Positions 22,127 to 34,809 of a DNA stretch of 64,000 nt are shown here, piece by piece. Source of the DNA: Euonymus europaeus (lineage: Eukaryota; Streptophyta; Magnoliopsida; Celastrales; Celastraceae); contig OY756968.1 in assembly GCA_963580455.1 (NCBI GenBank), forward strand, positions 6,671,544 through 6,735,543, written 5' to 3'. A model generated the notes under the pieces. The model had not been told where the DNA came from. It made no database searches and saw only the letters and a program-made list of their open reading frames with translations. Within the stretch, counting starts at the first letter, position 1; every line of letters starts with the position of its first letter. The position numbers and the translations under genes were made by a program.

Positions 22127-25100
22127 CTACAAATTCACTGGAGGAGTTCCCTGCATTCCACATTTCATGTAGAGAACAATATTAACGTCATATTTGGCAT
22201 GCAATGATCCTCAAATAATGGGATTACTTCAAGGATTTCTGTTCAAAAGAACACTGAAGAATTTTAGCAGATAATGTCACTATATTCCCAAGAAAGAAGA
22301 AATTCTACCCCTTCTATCCCTTTCACCATCAACTGATTCAGAACCGTTTGGTTAGTGTAGGGAGACACTCCCAAAACCCACTCACCATCCTAATTAAAAA
22401 CTCCTCAACATGATGATTTGGTAGGTATTTAACACTTAAAAAACACATACACCTCCCAACCCACTCCCAAACAAGCATTTCCTAAACCCAACTCTTCCCA
22501 AGCCCTCCCAACCCACTTGAATCCATCGTCCAATCATAGCCTTAAACCTTATTATTGCTCCAAAGAGCAACACCGCCAAAGAATACATTACTCCGAAACC
22601 CCCCAAAAAGAGGATATTCATTACATAATCATAAATAAGGAACTTACCTTGAACAGAAGATCATAAGCAATGTGTTCCCAAGGCAGTGATATAGACATTA
22701 AGCAGCATTTGAGGGGTACCATTTCATCAAAGGTTGCGGTGGAAGAAGCAGCTGCATAAGCATTCTTTGCTACCACAGATGCAACAGATGCAGCTTTACG
22801 AATGATTGATCCAATCCCAAATCCTTTCTTTGATGATACTGGTGAAAATGGCCCAGAATCCTCCTGGCTTTGATCTAGAACAGAAACATCTAGATTCAGT
22901 GTATATCCCAAATTGATTATGCCCATCACTACAGAGAGCTATAAATTAATAAAGACAAATCAAGAGTCCCAAAGAAAATCCTTTTGTGGGCAGTAAACTT
23001 CCACGATGCATTGCAGTGCAATAACGAGAATCTTTTAGCATACCAAAAATCATTTGCAGGCAGCAAACTGCCACAATGCATTGCAGAACAATACCAAAAA
23101 TTAGCATCTCAAAAACTCACAAAATGTTTTCCTCAAAAAAAAAAAAAAAAAAAAACTCAAAAAATGTAGATCATGAATAACTAATAATCTACAAGTCAAT
23201 ACGATAACATTTTCTAATTTCATTGTCAGAAGTCTTTGATCAAATTTAAATAGTAGGTAAGGTCAACTCCAATTTGTTAGGAATGGGGAAACCAAGGTTT
23301 TGGCATTTACCTGCAACACCAGAAACAGCTACCTCAACTTCACCGTGGCCTCCAGGGCCTTTCATGTAAAGCCTGTCCGTTTTGCCAGGGGGCGAAAGAA
23401 GACTCCCTAAGCGAGACTTACCAGCTGTAAACACATGAAGGAAAAAAAACTTAGCCAAGACTACAAAGATTCCTTTCTGTAAACGTTCTCATCACTCGAC
23501 AAACAGCAAGCTGTAAGCATCAAAGTAAATAATGCAAACCAGAACAAGCAAACAACAAAAACTACTGGAGAAACTGGGCAATTACAACTTGAATAGTCAT
23601 AACAATACCCCCAACAAATTTTCATTCCGAAGAGTTGTCCCAATTTTTGCATATTTGGCTTATTTCCCATAATTTTCCTATCCATCTCCCTTATCTTCGA
23701 CAATAAAAAAACCTCTATAACTCAGAAATTTGGGATTTGGGAAGATTGAGAAGGCATATGGGGTAGGCAGTTGGTTGTTTCTATCGTCAAAAACAAAAAT
23801 GTTACCGACAACTCCATCATAATGCTGAAAAAGAAAAGGGTAACCAAGAGTGGAGGATGAGACCGTCATCCACTTTAACAAGAATAAAGTGAGCAGAAGG
23901 GTCATATGTGACTAAATGATTGATGTTCTAGCCAGTGCAAAGAACAAATATGATTTAATAGATTGCATTCTTCTCTCGAAGGTTTATTGCAAGTAAGGTT
24001 GAAATGTAATTGTTACATGCTATGTTTTTAATTTTAGTTTATGTGTACTCAAAAGGCAGTTGTCCGGTTTTTATATTCAATATTCATATATGTATACACA
24101 TTCTATTTTTCACACAGCTTCTCTTTTCAAATGGTTTAGACCTTTCCTCCCCGAACATGAACTGCAGAGATCTGTACTCCAGAGCCTTGTCCATTTCTTT
24201 GATTGGTTGCCCGTTTGTTTCTGGGACATTTTATTACTGGTGCATGGATCCATCATAGCTGCGAGGAATATAGCTCTTTTTCAGCATCATCGAGGATTAA
24301 ATAGTGTCATGTCTTTCATGACTATGAAATCAATCATTTTGCAACCATTAGGACCCCAATCTTCCCAGAATTTTCTTTGCCATGTCATTCTCTAGAAGGA
24401 TAGAGGAGAGAAGGAAATTGGGGGAACTGTGCAGATGTAAAAATCTTGCCACTTCAGTCTAATAAAATGTGTCAAAATTTAACTATTTGAATTTTTCTAA
24501 TCGAAAAGGTATATTTAAAATGGTCCATAAGCTCATGGACACCCTAGAAGTAACATCTATAATGCATTCATCACCAAAAACAGAATACAGTTTTATACAA
24601 AAAGCAAAACGAAGACTTTAAGTAGAAGATGTACCATCATATGCTTCTCGAACCATTGGGTAGCTGACAAATCCTGAGAACAGAGTAATCTGCAATCACA
24701 ACTACCAGAAAAGTCATGGCGAAGCTTATCCTTTAAGTTTTACATGCATGCAGCATGCATTTGAGTCAAAAAAGAGGTCTTTCCAGAATTAATAAAAACA
24801 ATGGCCTTTAAGTATCAGGTCGAACAAAAAGGGACAGGAAACTCTCACTTTTTGATAGGATTTATTCTAAAGCAGTTATTCGTAGACACTAGACAGCATA
24901 TACATATAGTACTTTTTTTGGGCATACATATAATACTGGAGCACAGTATCAAGAACATGTTTTCCATGTGCCGGTTTCACCTCTATACCATTTGAAAAAC
25001 TGAAATATTTAAACATGCTATAAAACAAATTATACTTCTTTTATATTTTTTGAAAGTTACTCCTCAGAAGTTTGCAGTAAACTTCTTATTGAAATGGCTA

Positions 25101-28100
25101 TATCTATTTCAGCAACATAAAGAAAATTGTAAGTATGAAAAAGATATCACAATGAAAAATGCCATAAAACATGCATGAAGCATATATCGGAGGGCTAGTT
25201 TCTTAAATATACAATTTGCAATTATGAAATTCTTGAATGGTAGCTAGCAAGCAGCAACTAAAAGAATCTTAAAGCCATTCATAAGTTCTTCTCAGAATGG
25301 CAATGTAAGGATGAGCATGTAACAAAGAAATAAAAGATAAAATAACTGAATACCTATAACATGCCCACAGTATTGATTTATTTGTGCAGGGTGTACAGAT
25401 CCATGAATCCTATTCTGGCCCAAAGGGGGCGTCTTTGAAACTAAATTTTCCATTAACTATTCACGCAAATCTTCACAGAAAGACAATCTACTTGTATTCA
25501 GTCATCAAAAGGTTATAACTGTAAACTATAACAGTCATGTTACTTTGAATAGTGCTTCACAAATTGCTTACTGTTCAAAGAAATTTGAGCACCAACAATG
25601 TTTTTGAAACAAAAGTTCCGTAAAAGTCACATCATATTCAAGACTACAACCAAAAAGTTACGAGATTAAATGACATTTAAGTTTAAACTTCTCAAGAGAA
25701 GGACGCACAACATAGTACTAGGGAATAACACCATATCTCAACAATTATCCTCAAGACCCACAAGCCTTCTGTTTTATAGTATTAAAGTTGCACAGGTCAG
25801 CAGCTTAATCTAAGATATCCATGAAAGCCGCATGAAAAAACTTTCTGGAAATTTGAAAGTCTTCATCATATCAGAGATACATGATTCATCAGGTCAGTCG
25901 AGAAGAAACACTGACAGATCAAGAAAACAATAAAAAGGTAGCACTCAGATTCTCACATGTTAACAGAAGTCAGTCCACACCTTACTATTTTTCGCCTTGT
26001 CAGAATTAGTATGACTTTTCGGAGGGCTATTACTACTAGAACCACTATAATGTGGTTCATTTTCTGAAGGAAATGCAGCCCCATCATGTGCGTTGAGAAC
26101 CACACAATAGCAATGATCTGTACTTGTCAAGACCTGCATTAGGTAAAAGCAAGTCATAAGAGTACATGCAATGGTTAACCACAAATGTCCCCATTAGCTT
26201 TCTAATTGGGTCCTACCTTTATCACACAAAAATAATTCCACATATTTATCTGCATCAGCAAAAAACGTCTCCCAATATAACCACGTCTTCTAGTACAATT
26301 TTTCCATTTTCTATTAGTCAAGCCACTAAAATTTCATTCCTCCATCATTTTTCTACTAAAACTAATATTGAGTCCCACATTTATTACTTAAAAGTCAAGT
26401 CATATATTCAGTCATATCACCAAAACACAAATTCACATACATTATCCCCTTCCCAATAACTTCTTACCATTGTATGTGCTCTAACAAAAGTATTTACACA
26501 GCACGCTAGATAAAATATTCTAGATACTGTTATCTTTAAAACATTGTGCATGTTTTTTATTACTTAAATCAGATATGGTAAAAAGTTTACAACATACGTC
26601 ACATACACACCAAAAGAATAAAAGACAACAAATAAAAGCACAAATATGATCAATAAACTTTTACAACAAAAAAAATATAGCATTCAACTCCTAGAAAACG
26701 TAAGCATATTACCATTGCATCAAAAGTTGAGTCGAAGTCGTCCACTGCAAAACAGATATCGGGATAAGCAGGTGTTGTCTCTACTTCCTAGAAAATGATA
26801 GCAATAAACTCAGATAAGAGCTTATGTAAAAGCAACATTCAAGAAGACCCATTTGGTTAATACCAAATCATTAACCTTTTGCGAGTCCAAATGAAAATTC
26901 ACTCGACTTGGTGATGCATAAACGGTCTTTACAACCTGCAAAAGACAACATGGTTGTATTACATCACTAGATTGAGGCACGTACAAAGACATGTAAACTA
27001 TAACGAGCCATGTTCCTATGCAGGCTTCAGTTTTAGTAGCCTTGTGGTCTTCATGAGAAAAATCCAAAAATTCCCTGTCCCACCCATGCCCACCCTCATC
27101 CGACAATCAAACAAATACAAGACACAATGTAAGTGCAAACTAGAAAATGATGTAACATGATGTTGTAGATAGGGTTTGGTACAGTGTGAAATTATAGATT
27201 ACACGACGGACTTTTCTAACACTAGGCTTGACGATGTGACAACTTTTTTAAAAAAGTCCAAAAACAAACTTGTTTCAAGGTTTCTAATCTAAGAATTTTT
27301 GTATATTTTCTTGCGGAATATATGTATGATGAGAATACCAATATTCTACTCTCCCTTTTTTTCTTCTTCCCATCCTATGGAAAATGTTCAAATTCTCTCT
27401 TTCTGTTTTTCAAATCTTGGAAACAACCTCTCTACATAACATGTAGGAGAAGCCTGCGGACATCTTACATGTCTCCTCCCAACTCAATGCAGGAACTTTG
27501 TGCACAGAAGTTGTTTATCTTTCTTTGCTTTTTCTTTTTCTTTTCCCCCGTTTACCTTTGGGTGTGATTGATGTTAAACAAATAATGAGACTATGGGATT
27601 TGATGACGACGATCACGATGGACCATTGAGTAAGAGCATCCGCAACAACAAAATTTTACTAGCCCATTCAAATTACATATTGGGTCCACCTCTATTAGAC
27701 AAAAAAATCAAGCTACATACTTATCCACATCAACAAAACACGTCTCCCAATACAATCATATGAGCCACATACAAATCCCTATACATTTTTCTCTCCTTAT
27801 ATTAGTCAAGCGAACAACTTTTCTCTCCAAATTGTCCCCATTAAATTTATACCAAAATCAATATTGGGTCCCACATTTATCATAAAAAATCAAGCTACAT
27901 ACTAATTTACACCAGCAAAACACGTCTCTCAATACAACCATATCAACAAAACACATATTTCAATACAATTTTGTTGACCCATCAAAATTGCACCATTACA
28001 ATTACCCTAATCCCTCATTATTTTTTGGGGCAATTTAGAGACTTCTCTCCTTTTGGTAGTTGTAAGGGTACATGGTTATCTTCTCTGTGCCTTTGGCATG

Positions 28101-29791
28101 AATTCATAGTTATCAGGAACGGTGCTACCCTCGAACTGGGACGCTCATCCTGGAATAGTAGTGTACACTAGTGACCTGGGACGCCCTAAATCTACTACTT
28201 TAAAATGAAAGGTCAGCATTTGCAGCGTCGATGTGCTTCTTATAGTACTCAATAACCTTCAAGAGGATCTTGTTGGTGACATTGGGAAACAAGATCTGGT
28301 TATCAGCACAGTCATCCTCGTTGGCCTTGAAAGTATACTCTTCGAAATAACTCTTCAAAACCGTACCACGTTCCCAACTAGAATACCAATTAAGTACACT
28401 CTCATCATACCACAATTAATCAAGTAGTAATGTATGCCATTCTAGTACCTGTACCACAACCCAGAACGTACCGAGTTCTTGGTAACTATGGGCATGATGG
28501 TAAATGCCATTTTAAAGAAAGAAATGCAATTAAAAGTCACAAAATCTCCATCTTGTAAGCTTTTGATAGTTCTCGATATTTATTATGTCAAATGATAGTA
28601 ATACCTTGTATATAGGAGTCAGTGGCGTGTCTTCGCCAGGCTGGTGGTTTCGAAGGACCTGATGACTGAAAAAATGTATTGTATTTTCAATTCTGATGAT
28701 GATAACAACGCTGAAGAATAAAATCCAGATCAAATTCACCACAAAATGGCTCATCTTCATCATCAAAATTGTTAACATTTTGTGGTCGGCCACAGAAAAC
28801 CATAAGAAAAAACTAAGTTACAAAATATGAAAATACAATACGCGTATTTCTTTATGCCACTAAGCATGGCTAATTAATACTATTTCTCTTGCACTACAAC
28901 TAGTCATGAACTCATGATAATCTTGCATGAAAAAAGGAAAAAGAAATTACCTGCAAATTGCTACAGTTATGGTGAATGAAGTGTGAGCAATCAAGTTCAA
29001 GTAAAATGAACACCTCCAACCCACCTCTGCTGAATTATCACCGATTAACTTATCCAACTGGTTGACAAAAGTAAAGAAGATTACATAAAAACTATAGCAA
29101 AACAAAATTGTATTGCTCACTGCATGTCAAGGAGACAGAAATCAGAATTTTTCAAACCAAAAAAAAAATTAGCCATCCTTTTTTTTTCCAACACAGTTGC
29201 CTTGAGACTCCTAATGATAGCAAATGCCTAAAGTGTTTAGCATAGTGCTCCTCATTCACAGCTGCATTTTGGTGGTGATAAGAGCCGCAATTCAGTATTA
29301 TTAAACCAATATGAATAACACGCCACAAATAATCAACACTAGAGGTACCAATTTCGGCATGAATACCAAACGCTTAAGGTGGACTTCAATGTCTTTACCT
29401 TAGGTGCCCACCTGCGAACAAAGTAAGGAGAGCCACCTTCCATATAATCACCGAAACCAATCCCAGGCAAACTCTGCAACACAAAAAAATTAGGGTACGT
29501 GCATAATTTTGCAACAGAAGGGACAGTAAAAGGAAAATATAGAAAGAATAATCATGGATGAATAAGAAGTACCTTTTTCCGGACGAAGAATAAGAGGTCA
29601 TCATCCTGGCGCTTTTTCGACTCCTTACCGCGAACGAAATATAAATCGAAGACATCATGCCAGAATCCCGAATCCATATCGACGTCATCAGAGGAGTCAT
29701 CTTGCTCATCCAGGGCAGCTTTCGCTGACAATTTCTTGGAGTGCTTCTTCACCATACTCAGCAATTCAGACCTACCAAACACACACTTCAT
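22127..29791 (-). CDS. DUF2045 / KIAA0930-homologue protein, 11 exons
   Basis: The function is unknown; the family (Pfam DUF2045) is conserved from animals to plants. Exons are 29791-29573, 29473-29399, 29057-28951, 28665-28605, 26935-26876, 26787-26713, 26133-25981, 24689-24635, 23424-23311, 22874-22648 and 22150-22127. All have GT-AG introns and phases agree, giving 389 residues, close to the animal protein. Family signatures in order: [10 protein letters not shown] then [73 protein letters not shown], and the C-terminal [21 protein letters not shown] low-complexity Ser/Asn/Pro segment follows FPSENE (exon 7), and an Ala/Val-rich stretch lies in exon 10. ATG 29791 is the first in frame; an ATG 12 codons later (29755) is an alternative. 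Introns 4 and 6 hold MITEs and intron 4 a SKP1 fragment. Exon boundaries were read by eye; the one most open to doubt is the 28665 acceptor. Confidence 0.93.
22986..23095. repeat. Short imperfect tandem duplication in intron 9
   Basis: A block with GCAGTAAACTTCCACGATGC at about 22990 recurs as GCAGCAAACTGCCACAATGC at about 23061, each followed by ATTGCAG and ACAATA-like words. It lies in an intron of the DUF2045 gene (23310-22875). Confidence 0.6.
26160..26481. mobile_element. PIF/Harbinger (Tourist-like) MITE in intron 6
   Basis: The ends are GAGTACATGCAATGGTTA and, inverted, GAGCACATACAATGGTAA (15 of 18 match). They are flanked by the 3 bp duplication TAA (26157-26159 and 26482-26484), the hallmark of PIF/Harbinger MITEs. 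It is 322 bp, AT-rich and non-coding. It lies in intron 6 of the DUF2045 gene and ends only about 24 bp upstream (in transcript sense) of the exon 7 acceptor at 26135-26134, so the branch point is close to or inside the element. Confidence 0.8.
27634..27990. mobile_element. Related MITE with a ~31 bp tandem unit, intron 4
   Basis: It begins GAGCATCCGCAACAAC after TAA (27631-27633), like the 26160 element, but the right end is not clear, so the limit is approximate. Inside, the unit AACACGTCTCCCAATACAA recurs at about 27737, 27918 and, weakly, 27950. The same unit occurs once in the 26160 element and, inverted, several times at 34810-35118. Confidence 0.55.
28200..28335 (-). pseudogene. SKP1-like gene fragment in intron 4
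   Basis: The minus strand reads [20 protein letters not shown], then [19 protein letters not shown] before a stop. This closely resembles the N-terminal third of plant SKP1/ASK proteins, which link F-box proteins to cullin in SCF ubiquitin ligases (family pattern EDDCADN-PLPNV-S-IL-KVIEYCKKH). Only about 45 codons are present. The upstream BTB/POZ start and the C-terminal F-box-binding helices are missing. It has the same orientation as the host gene and could be included by aberrant splicing. A retrocopy fragment is likely, but no poly(A) tail is visible. Confidence 0.75.
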
Positions 29792-31249
29792 GACTCACAA
29801 GAAACAAAGATGCAAAACAATTGATGAACTTGAAAAGTTGAAATTCAAACTAAATCGGTACAATTCGGATTGCGATTGCATTGTTTTATAAGAATTGAAT
29901 AAAATGGCGGTTTAGCGCCGGAAAATGTACCTAGAGGGAGCCTCCCCTCCATGGCCGAGCATGTCTTCTAGAGTAATTTACGAGTCTGACGGCTGCGATG
30001 ATTGATCCGATAATTTGGTTGGGACAGGACGAGATTGATCCTATAATTTGGTTGGGACAGGGCGAGAAGAAGACGTCCTCCTCCTGGGTAACGTTGGGCT
30101 TAGGGAAATTCTTACGTACGGTTAGCGAAATCATACGTCGGTAGAATTGCCTCCTTTGGAAGACGCGTATCCATAATCCATTTTTGTATCCGTAACTAAT
30201 CATGTGTGACATAATCACAATTCACAAGCCACAAACTTTAATGATAAAAATAAAATTTGAAATTTAAAATTTTGAAAATGTGAAAAAAGATTCAATATTT
30301 TAGGGATATTTAAAATTTTCGATTTTAGATTTTAAAGCTGTGTTTGTTTTGAAGTAATGAAACAAAAGAGTTAAAAAAATTCATTTGTGTCTTTCAATTG
30401 AGGGATTTGGAAGATAGAACTTCCTCTCCTTATTTGGATAGACTAGAAATAAAAAAATAAAGCCAAGAATTTGAAAAAAAATTTGGAAGGAAGAGTTCAT
30501 TAATATTTTGTTAAAATATTTCCACTCTAAAATGGGGTCATTTGGAAGGAAAGGAAAATAAAATTAAGTTATTTATAAGTAAAATATTTATTTATCTTTA
30601 TATAATACTTTAATTTAAAATTAAAAAATTCATTCTCTTTTTAATCTATCCAAATATGAGAAAGGAAAAATATTGGAAATATTCTACATTTCCTTCTCTT
30701 CACTTCGCTTCCTTAAATAAAATTTCTTCTTCTTTTCTTTCTTTCCGTCGTTCCAAGCACACTCTAAAGGAACAGAAGTGAACCTATCATATTTTTCTTT
30801 TCTAAAATAAAGGAATAAATTTGTCATTTCTTTTATTTGAATAACTATCATAAGAGAAGAGAAATAAAAAAAATTGACTTAGTTTATTAATTTATCCTTA
30901 TTTTTAAGTTAAAATATTATCAACAATGAGCAAAATAAATCTTAATTAGATAAATCTCGCCTCCAATTCATTTCAAATCTCTCCCTTTATATTTTTCTAA
31001 CATATCTAAACGAGGAACTTAGGAGAAGTTTCATTTTCCTTCTCTCCTCTTCCCCCCAAATCACTCTCTAATATACCCCAAATTTATGTGACATGTTTTT
31101 GTGATAGCCAGAGGAATACCTTCGGAGATTTCATTCATAACTGATGTAAGAGAATCAAACTTACATATGATAGGAAACATCTCACCAACGGAACAAAGGG
31201 ATTTTAACCCTTCAAAGAAAAAATAAAGAAGAACTTGAGACAACAAATC
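29792..31249. other. Upstream region of the DUF2045 gene; intergenic
   Basis: 29792-30100 should contain the leader and promoter of the DUF2045 gene. It contains a short direct repeat, TAATTTGGTTGGGACAGG, at about 30010 and 30046. Beyond 30230 the DNA is AT-rich and no coding region was recognised. Confidence 0.5.
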
Positions 31250-31282
31250 ATAAATAACAACAATTATAATAAAACCAGCACT

Positions 31283-32600
31283 CTAAGCCAACTCCCATAA
31301 ACTTTTATCTCCAAGAAGTACTTCCTTTAGAATGTCAGGACTCTTCTCTAACCAGAAACATTGAATGTTTGAATTCAAAGCCTCTTTAGCCATGATATGA
31401 GCTGCCATATTTTCAGACATGCAAAAATGAACCACCTTCCAATAATCAAACTCTGTTAGGCGCCTCCTAATACCCTTGATCACCCCTCCCCATTCCATCA
31501 GAATCTCCTCCTCCGGTTGAATATCCCTCACAATAATACTCGAATCACCATCCAATATGATCCTATGAATGTCCAAGTTTTGGGCCAACAATACCACTGC
31601 AAGAGTCGCTTACGCCTCAGCCATGCTAGACAAAAGAATTATCGATCTTGATGTCATTTGGGCGGCTCGTAGGTTCCCACAATAGTCCCCCACCACCACA
31701 CTTGACCGTGAAATTTTTTAGCTCAACCTGGCATCCCAATTTACTTTCAAAAACCTCCTCTCTGGTGGATTCCATCTCACAATATTCTTGACCATTGAAG
31801 CACCCATACCCCTGGTCTTGTGGGCACAGGTAGTGTATTGGGAAGAACAATGGTATAAGCAAGATTCAACAGTTGAGCTGTTGACATAAAAACATTCTCA
31901 TAGGGGAACAAATTATGGCGATACCAAAAAAAGAGGGAACGTCAAAGTCAAGATAACCAAATCAGAGTTTGACAATTTATCCACCGCCATCAACCAAAGC
32001 TGCTCCATATTCGAGAAAGAGGACTAAATTTTCTAGATCGATTTAGAACTCAGAGCAAAAAAACTTACTGAAAATTCACACTGCCATAATAAGTGGATAC
32101 TCGACTCCACCTCCTTATAACTTAAAGGTCAGAAAGCCTCAAAGATAAATTATTCTTCGAAAAAGATTAGCATTTGATGGAAGAGTATTCGACATCTCCA
32201 GATGAAAACTTGAGTCAAAGGGCTTTCAAAGACCATACGGAAGACCACAAGGACTCATTTATTTTCGATTATGACGATGAGGCTTCTGATTCTTTGTTAA
32301 GGGACCTAGCTCTATGATACCCACCCTGAACTAAATATGCCCTTGTCGAAGTACCATCCCAACTTAAAAAGTCTGGGCCACTACTAATGTGTATCAAGAT
32401 TTTAAGAATGATTGAGGCCTCCTCTACTACAAACATAGAATTTGGTAAATTTCTATTCCACCAACCTGTCCTTCCATCTATAAGAGCCCATACTCTATCA
32501 TCCTCTAAGAAACCAAACTGAGAAAAAGTAGCCACCCAAGCAAGGTGACACCCTATACATGTAGGACCACTTAACATCCAATACTCCACATTAATTGATG
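31283..32600 (-). pseudogene. LINE (L1-type) 3' fragment, heavily decayed
   Basis: The minus strand contains, in order, the RVT-zinc-finger neighbourhood (TGWWNRNLPNSMFVVEEASI, LSWDGTSTRAYLVQGGYH at 32589-32269), RWNPPERRFLKVNWDA near 31760, and the plant LINE RNase H domain (VVLLAQNLDIHRIILDGDSS to KEALNSNIQ, 31597-31283). Several stops and frame changes separate them. Endonuclease and RT palm are missing, so it is a dead fragment. It belongs to a different lineage from the LINE at 35.5-41.3 kb, judging by the RNase H sequences. Confidence 0.8.
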
Positions 32601-32884
32601 GGTCACATTTTGAGAGTCTCTAGTATTATACAGTTCATTTATTATAGACAAACTAAGTTCGGCAATGGAAATAACAAAACATATCGTTGTCATGCCATGT
32701 TGAGCAAACCCAATGATAAATCAACAGTGTCCATCATTAGTCGACTTCTAGGCCCAATATTCCAAACCAAAAATCGTAAAGCCAAAATATATAGGTATGG
32801 GCTATTTGCACCTCAATATAATCCGTTCACACGCCAAAAAACACAAAAATTATTGTCTCGAAACACCTAAATTGCACCAACCAT
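32601..32884. other. Spacer between LINE fragment and ARM pseudogene
   Basis: Nothing recognisable in this 280 bp. Confidence 0.4.
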
Positions 32885-33445
32885 TTCTCATTCTCTTCTT
32901 CCCTCTTCTTTAACAGGAGTTGTAATCCATCATTCTTCCACAATCGCCTTCTTATCTCCTCAATCGATGCTAGGCTGCACCACCATGGCCTTCTCTAACA
33001 TCTTTGTCCTCGGCTATGCAACAAGACCAACCAGAGGTTTTATGACCCTTAAAATCACTGCTCTCTCCTTATTGGGCTTGATCGAGCATAATTGGTAGAG
33101 CGTAGTCAAGGCATCCTTCCTTCTGCTTGATCTGTTCAGTATTAGCAAAACCATTGGAGGTATTTCTCTGTAGACACTGATAGGCTCTTGTTCTGTTTTA
33201 TCAAAGTGAGACTAAGGAAGACACAAGTTGCGTTCTTTTTCGAAGTTTTGATTCCAACTTTGGGTAAGTAAACCAAAGATTTTACAGCTACGACATGAAC
33301 AATTAATTTCTTATTCTCTTCGAGGAGCAAAAGGTTCAAAAGAGCTATGACTGCATGCTCTTGCGTCCACGGTTTGCTACATTGAAGGAGTGGAATCGAA
33401 GTTGGAACTACACCATAGTAGACTACTTCACCACCATAGACGGTG
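32885..33445 (-). pseudogene. ARM-repeat (plant U-box type) pseudogene
   Basis: The minus strand reads VVYYGVVPTSIPLLQCSKPW, TQEHAVIALLNLLLLEENKK, then after a frame change IPPMVLLILNRSSRRKDALT, TLYQLCSIKPNKERAV and VIKPLVGLVA, followed by a stop and KAMVV. These are consecutive armadillo repeats in the spacing of plant PUB-type U-box ubiquitin ligases and related ARM-only proteins (family pattern KKDAATALYNLC, NK-RAV-AG-VKPLV). The first repeats, any U-box and the C-terminus are missing. At least one frameshift and one stop break it, and introns are not apparent. A retro-derived or degraded copy is likely. Confidence 0.72.
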
Positions 33446-34809
33446 ACTTTCTTATCAATTTTTCTTGGGGTGATGAATATTGATTATTAAGACTTTAGGA
33501 TGATGAATTTTGATGATTATTGTGTTTAGCGTTCGTCTTTCATATCAATTGTGTTTTAGGTGTCAATGGTTTTTCTTGAGTAATTAGAAAAAATGGTGTA
33601 CTTTGATTCAAGTTTTTAAAAAAAATTAAATGTTTTAGTTTTGGGGTGTGAATGGATAAAAGTGGGATGCAAAATGTCCACACCATAAAAATATAAACCC
33701 AAGTCCCAAAGGAAAAGCTCAAAATCGTTCCATAGTTGTCATTTACCATTGAGTCTAGATAGGAGGCCCATTAGCAAATTGGGCTTGTTATCAAGAATTA
33801 TGGGTTCGATTTAGGGCTACAATGGGTCGATTTTAATCGTATTTTTTTTTACAAATTTTCACCCCGTCAATTCATTCTATTTTTGCATTAGGGGAAACCA
33901 AAAATCAACCAAAGACAGAATGCATTAGAGGAAATCAAATTTTGGATTTTAGTCATTTTTTGGTCTTGGGCTGGGTGAGATAAGCCTTAATTTTTGGCCT
34001 AATTTTGCGAGCCTTTTGGAATAATTTAACCGAGCCTTGTATACATCTGAAAACAATACAGAATGAACACATTAATTCAAACAGTGCAAAATGAGCAACA
34101 CATTTATCATAATTCATGTTAGGTTTGAGAGAGATATCAAACTTCAGAGACTACCATAAAGGCTCAAATAGATTCACATAGCAACAACAAAAGAAAATCT
34201 ATTCCCCTTCCCCAACTTGAAATCGAACATCTCTAGTTGAAATTGAAAATCTATTCGTCAAAACTGAAAAATGGTCAAATATCTCATAGATAGTAATAAA
34301 TTAAAATAAAATCAAACAACAAGAATAAATTATAAAATTCAATAGAGAAAATTGAAATACGAATTAGTCTGAAAAGTTGAAGAAAAAAAAATAGAGTCAA
34401 TTTTTTTAATTGAGAGTACAATGAACTAATGAAGATGGTGTCGTAGTTAATATATCACGACGAGATGTTATGACTAGGTGTCTAGAGTTAATCAAATCAA
34501 GTTTAAAGCCAGAGTGACAGAGACAATGCATAGTGAGATATTGAGATGGAGAGACTAGAGGGGCTGTCAATTGAGGCTTTGTGTGTTTTGGGTAGTGGCT
34601 GTAAAGAACTGCAGGTAGATTGGAGAAGGCAAGAAGTGGAGAGGATGATGATTTATGAAGAACTGAAGAAGATTGAAAAATCAAAGATTAGGTTTAGGTT
34701 TTGCCTAAAAAATAACATTTCATTACTTATTTGTCTTAAAAATCTAGGTCATTGATTCATAAGATCAATGGTCCAGATAAAATATAAGATTAACTTAGTA
34801 ATTTAATAT
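33446..34809. other. Intergenic, no gene seen
   Basis: AT-rich DNA without a credible gene. Homopolymer runs occur at about 33842 (T10) and 34384 (A9). Confidence 0.5.

Noticed and set aside
24010..24395. Two overlapping plus-strand frames in intron 8 of the DUF2045 gene
   Set aside because: No recognisable motif in either frame and the region is explained as intron.
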